64,000 bases of DNA, from contig NZ_MUBJ01000005.1 in the NCBI RefSeq assembly GCF_002127535.1, positions 147,517 to 211,516 of the forward strand. The letters run 5' to 3'. This stretch comes from Xenorhabdus vietnamensis (GTDB taxonomy: Bacteria; Pseudomonadota; Gammaproteobacteria; Enterobacterales; Enterobacteriaceae). Below are positions 26,168 to 35,877 of the stretch, piece after piece. The stretch's first letter is position 1. The number at the start of each line of letters is the position of its first letter. The notes below the pieces were generated by a model. The model was not told the origin of the DNA. It made no database searches and was given only the letters and a program-made list of their open reading frames with translations. The position numbers were made by a program, and so were the translations under genes.

Positions 26168-27406
26168 GTGAATATTTTAAAGTTTAGGCAAGTTAAGTAT
26201 CTCATTGTATCTTGGTTTGTTTCTATCTTGGCAATTGGTTCAGCATTTGCTCAAGATATCAGTGTCGGTTTATATCCTTGGGTACCTCGCGTAGAGCAGT
26301 TTCAGACAGAACTGACTAAAATTTGGAAACAAAGATATCCAGATGACAACCTCATTTTTGTAGCTAAGGAAGTTTGGGACGGGGGCTATAATACAAATCC
26401 ATCAGACCAATTGGATGTTTATGTATTTGATGCAATTAATATGAATTATTTCGCTCAGAATGGCTGGTTGTTGCCTCTGGGAAAATCGGATATTGATGAT
26501 TTTGATGATTTCTTTGATTACGCAGTCGATGGAATCAAAATGGTAGGCACGGAATTATATTGGGGAATTCCTCAAGTGGGATGTGCTCGTCTGTTGTTTT
26601 ATCACGCTAATGATACTGAAGTGCATATAGCTCAGACATTAACCCAACTAAAAACAACGTTAAATTCCTGCCAATATACAGGTCAGGTTCCACCAAATAA
26701 GACAGGATTAATGGTGGATATGAGTGGTTCAACGACAAATGCCAGCTTATATTTGCAGGCAGTTTATAGTCTCTATAATCAGATGCCAATGAACCTGCCA
26801 TTCAATTCTGCTGAGTTTGATGCTGATGCAACAGCAAATTTAAGATCCATTATGGAGATGTCTAGCTATGACAATTCCACTAAGGAGACAGCTAGTTATC
26901 AGCATGGTGAATGGTTTGAAAAAGGGCATGGCAGAGCATTTGTGGGTTTCACTGAATCAATGGCAGTTATGAGTAGCGGAACCCTAGATAATATCGAGTT
27001 CAAAGTGATGCCATTATCGAATAATACCGAAAGTAATTCTCTATTTTATGCTGATATTGTCGGAGTTTATCCGAAGCAAAATCGAACTGATAAAGAGCTA
27101 TCAAAGGTCAAAGAGCTGGCAAATGTTATGGCATCAAAAGATTATATGGTTTCAAGCTCAAAGCCTATTCCGGGTGCTTTACAGGGACCTGAATCAAACC
27201 CGCAGTATCTAATGCCCTTGCGAAAATCCATTTTTGTTACGTTGGGACATGAATATCCCATTTATAACAAGATGAGAATGCTTGTTGAAAATAGTTCTCC
27301 GGTACTTTTTATCATGAATGAGCAAAGTAGAACCTGGATAAGGGAAACAAAAGAAAATCTTCAATCAGCGATTAGAAAGGATTTTGCATGTGAGATTTCA
27401 CCATAA
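26168..27406 (+). CDS. Thiaminase I (secreted)
   Basis: Cleaves thiamin by displacing the thiazole with a nucleophile. The 412-aa protein has a signal peptide of about 28 residues (hydrophobic LIVSWFVSILAIG, cleavage after AFA) and a periplasmic-binding-protein fold. The nucleophile is Cys139 (GIPQVGCARLLFYH; about Cys111 mature) and the base Glu263 (GFTESMAV; about 235 mature), matching Cys113 and Glu241 of Paenibacillus thiaminolyticus thiaminase I. The GTG start has ribosome site AAGGGA. Thiaminase I is also encoded in the C. botulinum bacimethrin cluster. It could starve competitors of thiamin or salvage precursors, as reported in Burkholderia thailandensis. Confidence 0.93.
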   Translation: MNILKFRQVKYLIVSWFVSILAIGSAFAQDISVGLYPWVPRVEQFQTELTKIWKQRYPDDNLIFVAKEVWDGGYNTNPSDQLDVYVFDAINMNYFAQNGWLLPLGKSDIDDFDDFFDYAVDGIKMVGTELYWGIPQVGCARLLFYHANDTEVHIAQTLTQLKTTLNSCQYTGQVPPNKTGLMVDMSGSTTNASLYLQAVYSLYNQMPMNLPFNSAEFDADATANLRSIMEMSSYDNSTKETASYQHGEWFEKGHGRAFVGFTESMAVMSSGTLDNIEFKVMPLSNNTESNSLFYADIVGVYPKQNRTDKELSKVKELANVMASKDYMVSSSKPIPGALQGPESNPQYLMPLRKSIFVTLGHEYPIYNKMRMLVENSSPVLFIMNEQSRTWIRETKENLQSAIRKDFACEISP

Positions 27407-27973
27407 TTGAACATATAATTTTTTAGATTTTAATTTACCTTAAAGACTGGATTGTTCATAAGTAGAATCTTCATGTAATTTTAATCAATATCACTAATGG
27501 CGCAGAAATAATCTACTCTGAACGTTGAAATTTTATCTAGTGGTTAACAACTTTATATCGTGATTATCACTTTTATTGAGTGATAATCCGACAACTGATC
27601 ATCAGGGATGCTGTTGTGAGTTTATGATTACTAACCTGAGTATTGGATTTGCCGCCCAATTGTAAGAAAATTTTAGGCTGAAATCGCAACAAATAGTATT
27701 TAAAACCTTAATACGCTCTTTATGCGCATTTATCTAGCATTTTATCATTGTTCAATGTTGATTTTATGTGAATGAATTAACATGCTATTCAAATTTTGGT
27801 ATGCTAAGCGCCCGAAGCTGAGCATAATTCCAATGTTATGCGAGCAAAATCCTCTGACCTGGCACCCTTGATGATTGTTTTAGGTGATTGTTTTTGGATG
27901 ATCGTTTTCAATGATCGTTACCGGGTGCAGACAGCCGGGTATATAAAATGACAATGAGAGCGAGGAGAAAGTC
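27407..27973. other. Spacer between thiaminase gene and acnB
   Basis: About 570 nt with no gene seen. It contains a perfect palindrome at 27562-27588 and should hold the acnB promoter(s). AT-rich near the thiaminase end. Confidence 0.4.
27562..27588. terminator. Perfect 10-bp palindrome after the thiaminase operon
   Basis: GATTATCACT and AGTGATAATC are exact inverted repeats separated by 7 nt. It may terminate the operon (no T-tract) or be a regulator site for acnB. The GATAAT-like halves loosely recall a Fur site but do not match well. Confidence 0.4.
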
Positions 27974-30571
27974 GTGCTAGAAGAATACCGCAAGCACGTA
28001 GCCGAGCGTGCAGCTCAAGGCATCGTCCCTAAACCGTTAGATGCAGCTCAAGTAGCAGCACTGGTCGAATTACTGAAGAACCCACCTAAGGGTGAAGAAG
28101 ATTTCCTGGTAGATCTACTGACTAATCGTGTTCCTCCTGGAGTAGATGAAGCCGCTTATGTTAAAGCAGGTTTCCTTGCTGCCGTTGCTAAGGGAGAAAC
28201 GGCCTCTCCTTTGGTTACACAGGAAAAAGCCATTGAATTATTGGGGACGATGCAGGGTGGATATAATATCCACGCTTTAATTGATGCCCTTGATGATGAA
28301 AAACTAGCCCCGATTGCGGCGAAAGCACTTTCTCATACCTTGCTGATGTTCGACAGTTTCTATGATGTGGAAGAAAAAGCAAAAGTGGGTAATGCCCATG
28401 CCAAACAGATCATTCAATCATGGGCTAATGCAGAATGGTTCCTTGAACGCCCTGAATTGGCAGAAAAAATCACAGTTACAGTCTTTAAGGTCACAGGTGA
28501 AACAAACACCGATGATCTTTCTCCTGCTCCTGATGCGTGGTCACGCCCTGATATTCCTCTACATGCCTTGGCAATGCTCAAGAATGCCCGAGAAGGTATT
28601 GAGCCTGATCAAGCCGGAACTGTAGGGCCAATTCAACAAATTGAAGCACTGAATAAAAAAGGCTATCCATTAGCCTACGTTGGTGATGTTGTTGGTACGG
28701 GATCTTCCCGTAAATCGGCAACTAACTCCGTATTGTGGTTCATGGGAGAAGACATTCCGTTTGTGCCTAATAAACGTGGGGCAGGCGTGGTATTGGGTGG
28801 AAAAATTGCCCCCATTTTCTTTAACACTATGGAAGATGCAGGGGCATTACCAATCGAGGTAGATGTTTCTAAACTTAATATGGGTGATGTGGTTGATATC
28901 TACCCACATAAAGGTGAAATCCGAAATCACGAAACAAATGAGTTGCTATCTACTTTTGAACTAAAAACTGATGTCCTGATTGATGAAGTTCGTGCCGGTG
29001 GCCGTATTCCATTGATTATCGGTCGTGGTTTGACTGGCAAAGCCCGTGAATCACTGGATTTGCCACACAGTGATGTATTCCGTCAGGCAAAAGCAGTTGC
29101 GAAAAGCGATCGTGGCTTCTCATTGGCACAGAAAATGGTTGGCCGTGCTTGCGGTACAGCAGGTATCCGTCCGGGGGAATATTGTGAACCTAAGATGACC
29201 TCTGTTGGCTCTCAGGATACCACTGGGCCAATGACACGGGATGAATTGAAAGATCTGGCGTGTCTGGGCTTTTCTGCGGATCTGGTTATGCAGTCATTCT
29301 GCCATACAGCCGCTTATCCAAAACCCGTGGATGTGACTACACATCATACTCTACCTGATTTCATTATGAACCGTGGTGGGGTATCTCTACGTCCGGGTGA
29401 TGGTATTATCCATTCATGGTTGAACCGCATGTTGCTGCCAGATACTGTGGGCACAGGCGGAGATTCCCATACTCGTTTCCCAATTGGCATTTCTTTCCCA
29501 GCGGGTTCAGGGCTGGTGGCATTTGCTGCCGCAACGGGTGTAATGCCGTTGGATATGCCAGAATCCGTACTGGTTCGCTTTAAAGGAAAAATGCAGCCAG
29601 GAATCACTTTGCGTGATCTGGTTCATGCCATTCCTTACTATGCGATTCAGCAAGGTCTGTTGACTGTTGAGAAAAAAGGCAAGAAAAACATTTTCTCTGG
29701 CCGTATTCTTGAGATTGAAGGTTTGCCAGAACTCAAAGTCGAGCAGGCATTTGAGCTGGCTGATGCATCAGCGGAACGTTCTGCGGCAGGATGTACCATT
29801 AAACTGGATAAAGAACCAATAATTGAATACTTACAATCGAACATCGTATTGCTGAAATGGATGATTGCGGAAGGTTATGGTGATCGCCGGACATTGGAAC
29901 GCCGCATTATAGGCATGGAAAACTGGCTGAAAGATCCTCAATTGTTGGAAGCGGATGCAGATGCTGAATACGCTACTGTTATTGAAATCGATCTGGCGGA
30001 AATTAAAGAACCCATTTTGTGTGCACCTAACGATCCCGATGATGCGCGTTTGTTATCTGAAGTTGCTAACAGCAAAATTGACGAAGTTTTCATTGGCTCT
30101 TGCATGACTAATATTGGTCATTTCCGTGCAGCAGGTAAATTACTGGATCAGCACAAAGGCCAGCTACCGACTCGCTTGTGGGTTGCTCCTCCGACTAAGA
30201 TGGATGCAGCACAATTAACAGAAGAAGGCTATTACAGCGTCTTTGGCAAAAGTGGGGCACGTATTGAAATCCCGGGTTGTTCATTATGTATGGGAAATCA
30301 GGCGCGTGTGGCTGATGGTGTAACCGTAGTATCCACTTCTACCCGTAACTTCCCTAACCGCCTTGGCACAGGTGCAAATGTTTATCTTGCGTCTGCGGAA
30401 TTGGCTGCGGTGGCTTCACTGTTGGGGCGCTTGCCAACGCCAGAAGAGTATTTGCAGTTTATGGATAAGGTCGATGAAACCGCAGCAGATACTTATCGCT
30501 ACCTCAATTTTGATCAATTGAGCCAATACACTGAAAAAGCGGATGATGTGATCTTCCAAACCGCAGTATAA
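27974..30571 (+). CDS. acnB: Aconitate hydratase B
   Basis: Main TCA-cycle aconitase, isomerising citrate and isocitrate; the apo-form also binds mRNA. 865 aa, exactly the E. coli length, with the HEAT-like N-terminal domain, the swivel domain and the catalytic region. The 4Fe-4S ligands are visible in FIGSCMTN and [11 protein letters not shown] start with upstream gagcgaggag ribosome region; it gives the conserved [14 protein letters not shown]. In E. coli it follows lpd directly after a short region; here the antivitamin operon separates them. Confidence 0.98.
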   Translation: MLEEYRKHVAERAAQGIVPKPLDAAQVAALVELLKNPPKGEEDFLVDLLTNRVPPGVDEAAYVKAGFLAAVAKGETASPLVTQEKAIELLGTMQGGYNIHALIDALDDEKLAPIAAKALSHTLLMFDSFYDVEEKAKVGNAHAKQIIQSWANAEWFLERPELAEKITVTVFKVTGETNTDDLSPAPDAWSRPDIPLHALAMLKNAREGIEPDQAGTVGPIQQIEALNKKGYPLAYVGDVVGTGSSRKSATNSVLWFMGEDIPFVPNKRGAGVVLGGKIAPIFFNTMEDAGALPIEVDVSKLNMGDVVDIYPHKGEIRNHETNELLSTFELKTDVLIDEVRAGGRIPLIIGRGLTGKARESLDLPHSDVFRQAKAVAKSDRGFSLAQKMVGRACGTAGIRPGEYCEPKMTSVGSQDTTGPMTRDELKDLACLGFSADLVMQSFCHTAAYPKPVDVTTHHTLPDFIMNRGGVSLRPGDGIIHSWLNRMLLPDTVGTGGDSHTRFPIGISFPAGSGLVAFAAATGVMPLDMPESVLVRFKGKMQPGITLRDLVHAIPYYAIQQGLLTVEKKGKKNIFSGRILEIEGLPELKVEQAFELADASAERSAAGCTIKLDKEPIIEYLQSNIVLLKWMIAEGYGDRRTLERRIIGMENWLKDPQLLEADADAEYATVIEIDLAEIKEPILCAPNDPDDARLLSEVANSKIDEVFIGSCMTNIGHFRAAGKLLDQHKGQLPTRLWVAPPTKMDAAQLTEEGYYSVFGKSGARIEIPGCSLCMGNQARVADGVTVVSTSTRNFPNRLGTGANVYLASAELAAVASLLGRLPTPEEYLQFMDKVDETAADTYRYLNFDQLSQYTEKADDVIFQTAV

Positions 30572-30592
30572 AAAAGTATATTGCAACGAATG

Positions 30593-30616
30593 GGGAGGCA
30601 AATGCCTCCCTTTTTT
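30593..30616 (+). terminator. acnB terminator
   Basis: Perfect 8-bp stem GGGAGGCA / TGCCTCCC with a 2-nt apparent loop followed by six T's: a canonical rho-independent terminator. Confidence 0.9.
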
Positions 30617-30726
30617 GTATCTATCATTTTTTGTATCAGTTTGTGGACTGCCTCAGAGGTAGAAGTAGCAGAAATGTTTAAAATCCAAATGGGTTATTTG
30701 GAATCTGTAAAAATGGGAGGTGTGTG

Positions 30727-31098
30727 ATGGAATATGAATTTATGCAGGATATTACCGGTCAGGTAACAGCATCCTTTTCAATGGATCATGAAGCTATCGG
30801 TCATTGGTTGAATGAGGAAGTGAAAGATGATTTGAGTGTATTGGATAAAATCACTGCGGCTTTGCAAGATATTAAAGGTAGTGAACGTCAGTGGCAGTTG
30901 TCTGGTCACGAATATACGCTATTGATGAGCGAGGATGAGATCATGGTCAGGGCTAATCAACTCCAATTTGATACAGAGGTTATAGAAGAAGGAATGAGTT
31001 ACTACGATAACGAGAGTCTGGCTTTTTGTGGAACAGACGATTTTATCGATATGTTGGCTGATTACAGAGAATTTGTTTTGCAAAAAAATAAAAAATAA
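30727..31098 (+). CDS. yacL: UPF0231 family protein YacL
   Basis: Small acidic cytoplasmic protein of 123 aa, function unknown, conserved next to acnB in enterobacteria. It matches E. coli YacL (120 aa) at [37 protein letters not shown] and [10 protein letters not shown]. The ATG at 30727 is preferred over the GTG one codon earlier; a GGGAGG ribosome site is 6 nt upstream. speD-speE, which follow yacL in E. coli, are absent. Confidence 0.92.
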   Translation: MEYEFMQDITGQVTASFSMDHEAIGHWLNEEVKDDLSVLDKITAALQDIKGSERQWQLSGHEYTLLMSEDEIMVRANQLQFDTEVIEEGMSYYDNESLAFCGTDDFIDMLADYREFVLQKNKK

Positions 31099-31289
31099 GT
31101 ATTAGTGTTCAATAAATTAGGTCTTTCTGCCATAATCTATATTCCATCACATTTTTGTATTATGACAGTGGCGTTCTATTTTTTGAACAGAAACTTATTT
31201 TTGAACAGGAACCTATGCCTGTTGATGGTGTTGGTCGTTAATTACGGCATTGAATGGAAATAGGTTCCAACAATAACGGTGGGCTTTGT

Positions 31290-32162
31290 ATGGAAGAAAG
31301 CAATCTGTCAAATGAGATTAATAAAGCGGCAAGCTGGTTTGCCAGTAATCAGGATCTACTGATTCAGTATGCGGTAAACATTGTATCTGCCATTTTGATT
31401 CTTATCGTTGGCTTATTTGTAGCTAAGTTGGTTAGTAAAGCAGTTAAGCGTGTTATGTCATTGCGTGGTATTGATACCACTATTTCTGATTTTCTATCTG
31501 CGATTATCCGTTATGCAGTTATAGCGTTTACGATTATCGCCGTTCTTGGGAAATTGGGTATTCAGACTACGTCTGTAATTGCAGTAATCGGTGCGGCAGG
31601 TTTGGCGGTTGGCCTGGCATTACAAGGCTCACTATCTAATTTTGCAGCCGGTGTTTTATTGGTGATTTTTCGTCCGCTTCGTACTGGCGAATATGTCATT
31701 ATTGGGGCGGTGGAAGGAACTGTCGTGCAAGTACAGATTTTCTCAACAACATTACGCACGGCAGATGACCGCATCATCGTGATCCCCAACGGTAAGATTA
31801 TTGCGGACAACATTATCAATACCAGCCGTGAACCTAACCGACGTACCCAAATTATGGTAGGGGTTGCGTATAACGCGGATATTGATGAAGTGAAAAAAGT
31901 GTTGGGTGATGTGATTAAAGAAGATAAACGCATTCAACACGAAAAAGGTGTCACTATTCGTCTGCATGAAATGGCTCCTTCATCATTGAACTTTGTGGTT
32001 CGTGTATGGACAACCAATGGTGATGCCTGGAGCGTATATTGGGATTTGATGGAGAACTTTAAGCGTGCTTTGGATAAGCACAATATCAGTATTCCATTTC
32101 CACAAATGGATGTTTATCTGCATCAGCAAAATACTGCCTTACAGAAGAAGACTGACGAATAA
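31290..32162 (+). CDS. mscS: Small-conductance mechanosensitive channel MscS
   Basis: Heptameric inner-membrane channel that opens under membrane tension to release solutes after osmotic downshock. 290 aa. TM3, the pore helix, is seen in [24 protein letters not shown] (about 95-118), with the Gly/Ala packing pattern; the beta domain follows with the [14 protein letters not shown] motif. The start at 31290 (MEESNLS) gives the E. coli-like N-terminus; 12 extra upstream codons are open but not conserved. In E. coli the gene follows fbaA; here it follows yacL, marking a rearrangement. Confidence 0.95.
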   Translation: MEESNLSNEINKAASWFASNQDLLIQYAVNIVSAILILIVGLFVAKLVSKAVKRVMSLRGIDTTISDFLSAIIRYAVIAFTIIAVLGKLGIQTTSVIAVIGAAGLAVGLALQGSLSNFAAGVLLVIFRPLRTGEYVIIGAVEGTVVQVQIFSTTLRTADDRIIVIPNGKIIADNIINTSREPNRRTQIMVGVAYNADIDEVKKVLGDVIKEDKRIQHEKGVTIRLHEMAPSSLNFVVRVWTTNGDAWSVYWDLMENFKRALDKHNISIPFPQMDVYLHQQNTALQKKTDE

Positions 32163-32173
32163 TTAAAATATTG

Positions 32174-32202
32174 TGGTGTGAGAATGTCTTTTTCTCACAC
32201 CA
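32174..32202 (+). terminator. Stem-loop after mscS
   Basis: An 11-bp inverted repeat (TGGTGTGAGAA / TTCTCACACCA) with a 7-nt T-rich loop just downstream of mscS. There is no T-run after the stem, so terminator strength is uncertain. Confidence 0.6.
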
Positions 32203-32357
32203 AATTGGATTTCTCTGATTTTTTGATTTCAAGTTTAAATAGAACCGCCATCACTCTACCTAATGATGTATTAGAATCATTCATTTCTACTAATATCTAA
32301 TCTTTCCTAATATGCATTGATATCGTAACTAATTGAATAATTATCAGGGATTTTTGC

Positions 32358-32999
32358 ATGTTTTCGACATTTATTCAGGGCTTTTTTCTCAGTGCAGCGA
32401 TGATTCTTCCACTTGGGCCACAAAATGTATTTGTAATGCAGCAAGGGAGCAGGAAACAGTTCCATTTAATGAGTGCAGTGTTATGCTCCGCCAGTGATGC
32501 TCTTCTCATCGCTGCGGGGATATTTGGTGGAAGTGCTTTGCTGGGACAATCGATACTTTTATTGCAGGCTGTGACATGGGGAGGCGCTGCATTTTTACTG
32601 TGGTATGGATGGGGGGCTTTTCGAACAGCACTATCAGAGGAAGTCGAACTTTCCCGTACTGAAAAAATTGTCCAAAGCCGTTGGCGAGTGATAGTAACGC
32701 TATTCGCAGTAACATGGCTGAACCCCCACGTTTATTTGGATACCTTTGTTGTATTGGGAAGCATAGGAGGGCAATTGTCAGCCGAACTCAGGCCGTGGTT
32801 TACCACTGGAGCGGTAATAGCATCGATCAGCTGGTTTTTTGCATTGTCATACTTGTCCGCGTGGTTTTCACCGGTTATCAATCAGCCTCGGGCACAACGA
32901 ATCATCAATATTTTTGTTAGCTGTGTGATGTGGTATATCGCTTGGGGATTAATTAAGCAGGGATACAGATTTTTTATTGGTGACCATACTTCTCTATAG
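32358..32999 (+). CDS. argO: Arginine exporter ArgO
   Basis: LysE-family membrane exporter of L-arginine (and the toxic analogue canavanine). 213 aa with about six hydrophobic helices; conserved motifs [18 protein letters not shown] and [18 protein letters not shown] match E. coli ArgO (211 aa). In E. coli transcription is activated by ArgP in response to arginine; argP is two genes away (33794-34699), which supports the same control here. Confidence 0.94.
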   Translation: MFSTFIQGFFLSAAMILPLGPQNVFVMQQGSRKQFHLMSAVLCSASDALLIAAGIFGGSALLGQSILLLQAVTWGGAAFLLWYGWGAFRTALSEEVELSRTEKIVQSRWRVIVTLFAVTWLNPHVYLDTFVVLGSIGGQLSAELRPWFTTGAVIASISWFFALSYLSAWFSPVINQPRAQRIINIFVSCVMWYIAWGLIKQGYRFFIGDHTSL

Positions 33000-33062
33000 A
33001 TAGTGTGCTAATGTTTCTGAAGCACATTACTAATGTAACTTTGCTGTATTTAAGGAGGTTTT

Positions 33063-33797
33063 GTGAAACGTAAATCACTGGTATTGGCCGCGATGATGAC
33101 TTTGGGAAGCCTATCTTGCATGACTGCTTCAGCTGCTGATTCGCTATCTATTCCACATATTTCCACTTCTGGCAACGCGATAGTTAAAGCGGTACCAGAT
33201 ATGGCTACGTTAATGATTCATGTAAGTGAAACTCAAAAGAGTGCGGCAGATGCAAAGAAAAAAGTAGATGCACGCGTCGCGAAATATTTTGATTTTCTGA
33301 AAAATAGTGGCATAGAAAAGAAAGATATTGATGCTGCCAATTTACGTACTCAGCCAGAATATCGATATGAACAAAAGACGGGAAAATCAAGTCTTATGGG
33401 TTATCGAGCGTCACGTTCAGTTGAAGTAAAAGTTCACAAGCTGGATCAGTTGAATGTTTTATTGGATGGGGCCTTAAAAGCAGGATTGAATGAAATCAAC
33501 TCTGTTCAGTTTAGTGTAGATAATCCGCAACGTTATCGTGATGAGGCCAGGCACAAAGCTATTGAGAATGCTGTTAAACAGGCAACAATGTTGGCAAAAG
33601 GATTCAACAGTAAGTTAGGCCCCGTATATAGTATCAATTACCGTGCCCCTGAAGCTATGCCTGTAACAATGAGCCGTCTAAAATATCAGACAGCTCTGAT
33701 GGCAGCTCCAGCTTCTGACTCGGCCAGTGAAACTTATGAACCACAGAGCATTGAGTTTTCTGATCACGTTGATGCCGTTTTTGAGTTACAGCGTTAA
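33063..33797 (+). CDS. yggE: Periplasmic SIMPL-domain protein YggE
   Basis: Exported protein of 244 aa with a SIMPL domain; in E. coli YggE is linked to protection from oxidative stress, mechanism unknown. A signal peptide spans about residues 1-25 (charged MKRK, hydrophobic core, cleavage near ASAAD). The GTG start follows a perfect AGGAGG. The stop overlaps the convergent argP stop by 4 nt, so the two messages are complementary at their ends. Confidence 0.92.
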   Translation: MKRKSLVLAAMMTLGSLSCMTASAADSLSIPHISTSGNAIVKAVPDMATLMIHVSETQKSAADAKKKVDARVAKYFDFLKNSGIEKKDIDAANLRTQPEYRYEQKTGKSSLMGYRASRSVEVKVHKLDQLNVLLDGALKAGLNEINSVQFSVDNPQRYRDEARHKAIENAVKQATMLAKGFNSKLGPVYSINYRAPEAMPVTMSRLKYQTALMAAPASDSASETYEPQSIEFSDHVDAVFELQR

Positions 33798-34699
33798 TTA
33801 GTATTATCTTCCTGACGTAACATCTGGCGTCCTAGTTTTAGCAGGGCGTCAGTAACTTTTCTCATCGCTCCGCTTTCGGGGGCAAAACGATGCCAATAAA
33901 GCATACGACGTTGGCACAGACCTGGTGTTAGATCAACTAATTCACCAGCTTTCAGCTCTCTGCCAATTTGCAAATGCGGGATCATACAACAAGTTGAGCT
34001 TTGCTTTGCCAGTTGAACAAATGCTTCGGAAGAGTTAACGATATGGCAAGGCACACTTCCCGGTGATAAATCAAAATTCTGCTGTAAAAATGCTTGGTGC
34101 ATATCATCTAAATGATCAAATGCAACAGCTGGTGCTTTCAGTAGAGCTGAACGCGTGACCCCATTAGGGAAAAAACGATTTGCAAATTCAGGGGAAGCAA
34201 CAAACAAATAATCCAGCGCACCTAATTTATCAACCAAACAGCTTGGCAGAGGTTGAGACTGAATACTAACCGCCCCAACGACTTCACCACGACGTAAACG
34301 TTCTTGAGTTCGGGTTTCATCTTCCACTTGAATATTTAGACGAATAGGCAAATCGGATAAAACAGGATGGAGGGCCGGTAAAAGCCACGTTGCCAAGCTA
34401 TCCGCATTCACAGCAAGAGAGAGCAATAACGGGATCTCATTACTATTTTCATCGCCAAGCCATTGTGCTTCCAGAAGTTCTACCTGATGTAATAGTGCAA
34501 GCAACTTTTGCCCTTGCTCTGTGGGATGGGGAGGTACAGTGCGCACCAATAGCGGTTGACCAAACATATTTTCTAATTGCTTGATTCTTTGGGATACCGC
34601 TGATTGGGTAATGCAAAGCTTTTGCGCTGCCCGCTCGAAACCACGTTCTCTAATCACTGCATCTAGTGCTTGCAATGATCGATAATCAGGACGTTTCAT
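33794..34699 (-). CDS. argP: LysR-type regulator ArgP (IciA)
   Basis: LysR-family transcription factor that senses arginine and lysine and activates argO in E. coli. 301 aa; the winged HTH is at about residues 5-65 ([34 protein letters not shown]), with the periplasmic-binding-like effector domain after it. It reads away from rpiA and converges on yggE. The 18-bp repeat array at 34786-34857 lies in its upstream region. Confidence 0.95.
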   Translation of the reverse strand: MKRPDYRSLQALDAVIRERGFERAAQKLCITQSAVSQRIKQLENMFGQPLLVRTVPPHPTEQGQKLLALLHQVELLEAQWLGDENSNEIPLLLSLAVNADSLATWLLPALHPVLSDLPIRLNIQVEDETRTQERLRRGEVVGAVSIQSQPLPSCLVDKLGALDYLFVASPEFANRFFPNGVTRSALLKAPAVAFDHLDDMHQAFLQQNFDLSPGSVPCHIVNSSEAFVQLAKQSSTCCMIPHLQIGRELKAGELVDLTPGLCQRRMLYWHRFAPESGAMRKVTDALLKLGRQMLRQEDNTN

Positions 34700-34785
34700 T
34701 GAAAATAAGATTCTCCGTGTTTGCTTTTTTGTGTGATATAGCTCAATAAATTGAAGCTAAGCGGTTTTGTATGGATTAAAGGGTC

Positions 34786-34857
34786 TTATGTGATTCAGGA
34801 CCATTATTTGATTTAAAAGTGTTATGTGATTTAAAACCATTATGTGGACTAAATAGC
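34786..34857. repeat. Four tandem 18-bp repeats between argP and rpiA
   Basis: Four uninterrupted 18-bp units begin at 34786, 34804, 34822 and 34840, close to the pattern TTATGTGATTTAAAACCA. Units 1 and 3 are nearly the same; unit 4 is the most diverged, and a degenerate fifth copy may precede at 34768. They lie in the divergent argP-rpiA promoter region and could be a regulator-binding array or a minisatellite. Confidence 0.75.
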
Positions 34858-34947
34858 ACTATGCCATATTTTTTCATGAGATGAGCCAATATTGTTTATA
34901 CTAGCCGTCAGATTTTTTCTTGTAACTGATTATAGGCTGTGATCGAT

Positions 34948-35607
34948 ATGACTCAGGATGAACTGAAAAAAGCAGTAGGTTGGTCGGCATTGGAATATGT
35001 TAAACCAGGCACAATTGTTGGTGTTGGTACAGGTTCTACGGCCGCGCATTTTATTGATGCGTTAGGAACTATCAAAGATAAAATTGAAGGTGCGGTATCT
35101 AGCTCTGAAGCATCGACTGAGAAGTTAAAAAGTCTTGGCATTCCTGTGTTTGGCTGCAATGAAGTGGATACTTTGGATGTTTATGTTGATGGCGCTGATG
35201 AAATTAATGGTCAAATGCAGATGATCAAAGGTGGCGGCGCCGCGTTAACCCGAGAAAAAATTATTGCAGCGGTTGCGAAGAAATTTATCTGTATTATTGA
35301 TTCGTCTAAGCAAGTCGATGTGTTAGGCAAATTCCCCCTGCCAGTTGAAGTCATCCCAATGGCACGAGTTTATGTAGCCCGTGAGTTAGTGAAATTGGGT
35401 GGGACTCCGGTTTATCGTGAAAATGTAGTGACAGACAATGGCAATGATATTCTGGATGTTCACGACCTCTCTATTGTTAACCCTGTAGAGTTAGAAAATA
35501 AAATCAATGGCATCGCTGGCGTGGTAACGGTAGGCCTTTTTGCTAATCGAGGAGCTAACGTGGTACTGGTAGGTACTGCGGATGGTGTTAAAACGCTCAT
35601 TGAATAA
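34948..35607 (+). CDS. rpiA: Ribose-5-phosphate isomerase A
   Basis: Interconverts ribose 5-phosphate and ribulose 5-phosphate in the pentose phosphate pathway. 219 aa, the E. coli length. Substrate loops [13 protein letters not shown], the DGADEI motif and [12 protein letters not shown] with the catalytic Lys/Glu are all visible. The ATG at 34948 ([12 protein letters not shown]) is preferred over a GTG three codons upstream because it matches homologues. Followed by a strong terminator. Confidence 0.96.
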   Translation: MTQDELKKAVGWSALEYVKPGTIVGVGTGSTAAHFIDALGTIKDKIEGAVSSSEASTEKLKSLGIPVFGCNEVDTLDVYVDGADEINGQMQMIKGGGAALTREKIIAAVAKKFICIIDSSKQVDVLGKFPLPVEVIPMARVYVARELVKLGGTPVYRENVVTDNGNDILDVHDLSIVNPVELENKINGIAGVVTVGLFANRGANVVLVGTADGVKTLIE

Positions 35608-35614
35608 TCGTTTA

Positions 35615-35645
35615 TTGAGGGCAGAATATCCTGCCCTCAAAATAT
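35615..35645 (+). terminator. rpiA terminator
   Basis: Perfect 10-bp stem TTGAGGGCAG / CTGCCCTCAA, 6-nt loop, followed by AATATTTTTAT. Rho-independent terminator. Confidence 0.85.
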
Positions 35646-35877
35646 TTTTATATTTATTCAAAAAAATAAATTTAGCGATATATATCACTTTGCTGTCTAA
35701 ATAAAACTCTAAATTCTGCCTTTTTTCTGTAACGAATTATTTTACTTTGCATAACAACTTATTTACTGTTGCTTATTCTGTAGCGTAAGCAATCGTTTGT
35801 ATTGCCGTTGCTGTTTTTTTTGTTATTTTGGTGGAATCGATATGCACTATAAAAGTTAGTACAACTAGGGCGGGCAA

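Noticed and set aside
27562..27588. Fur box
   Set aside because: Only loosely GATAAT-like; it does not match the 19-bp Fur consensus well enough.
34786..34857. Possible CRISPR array
   Set aside because: The 18-bp units are contiguous with no spacers and no cas genes are near.
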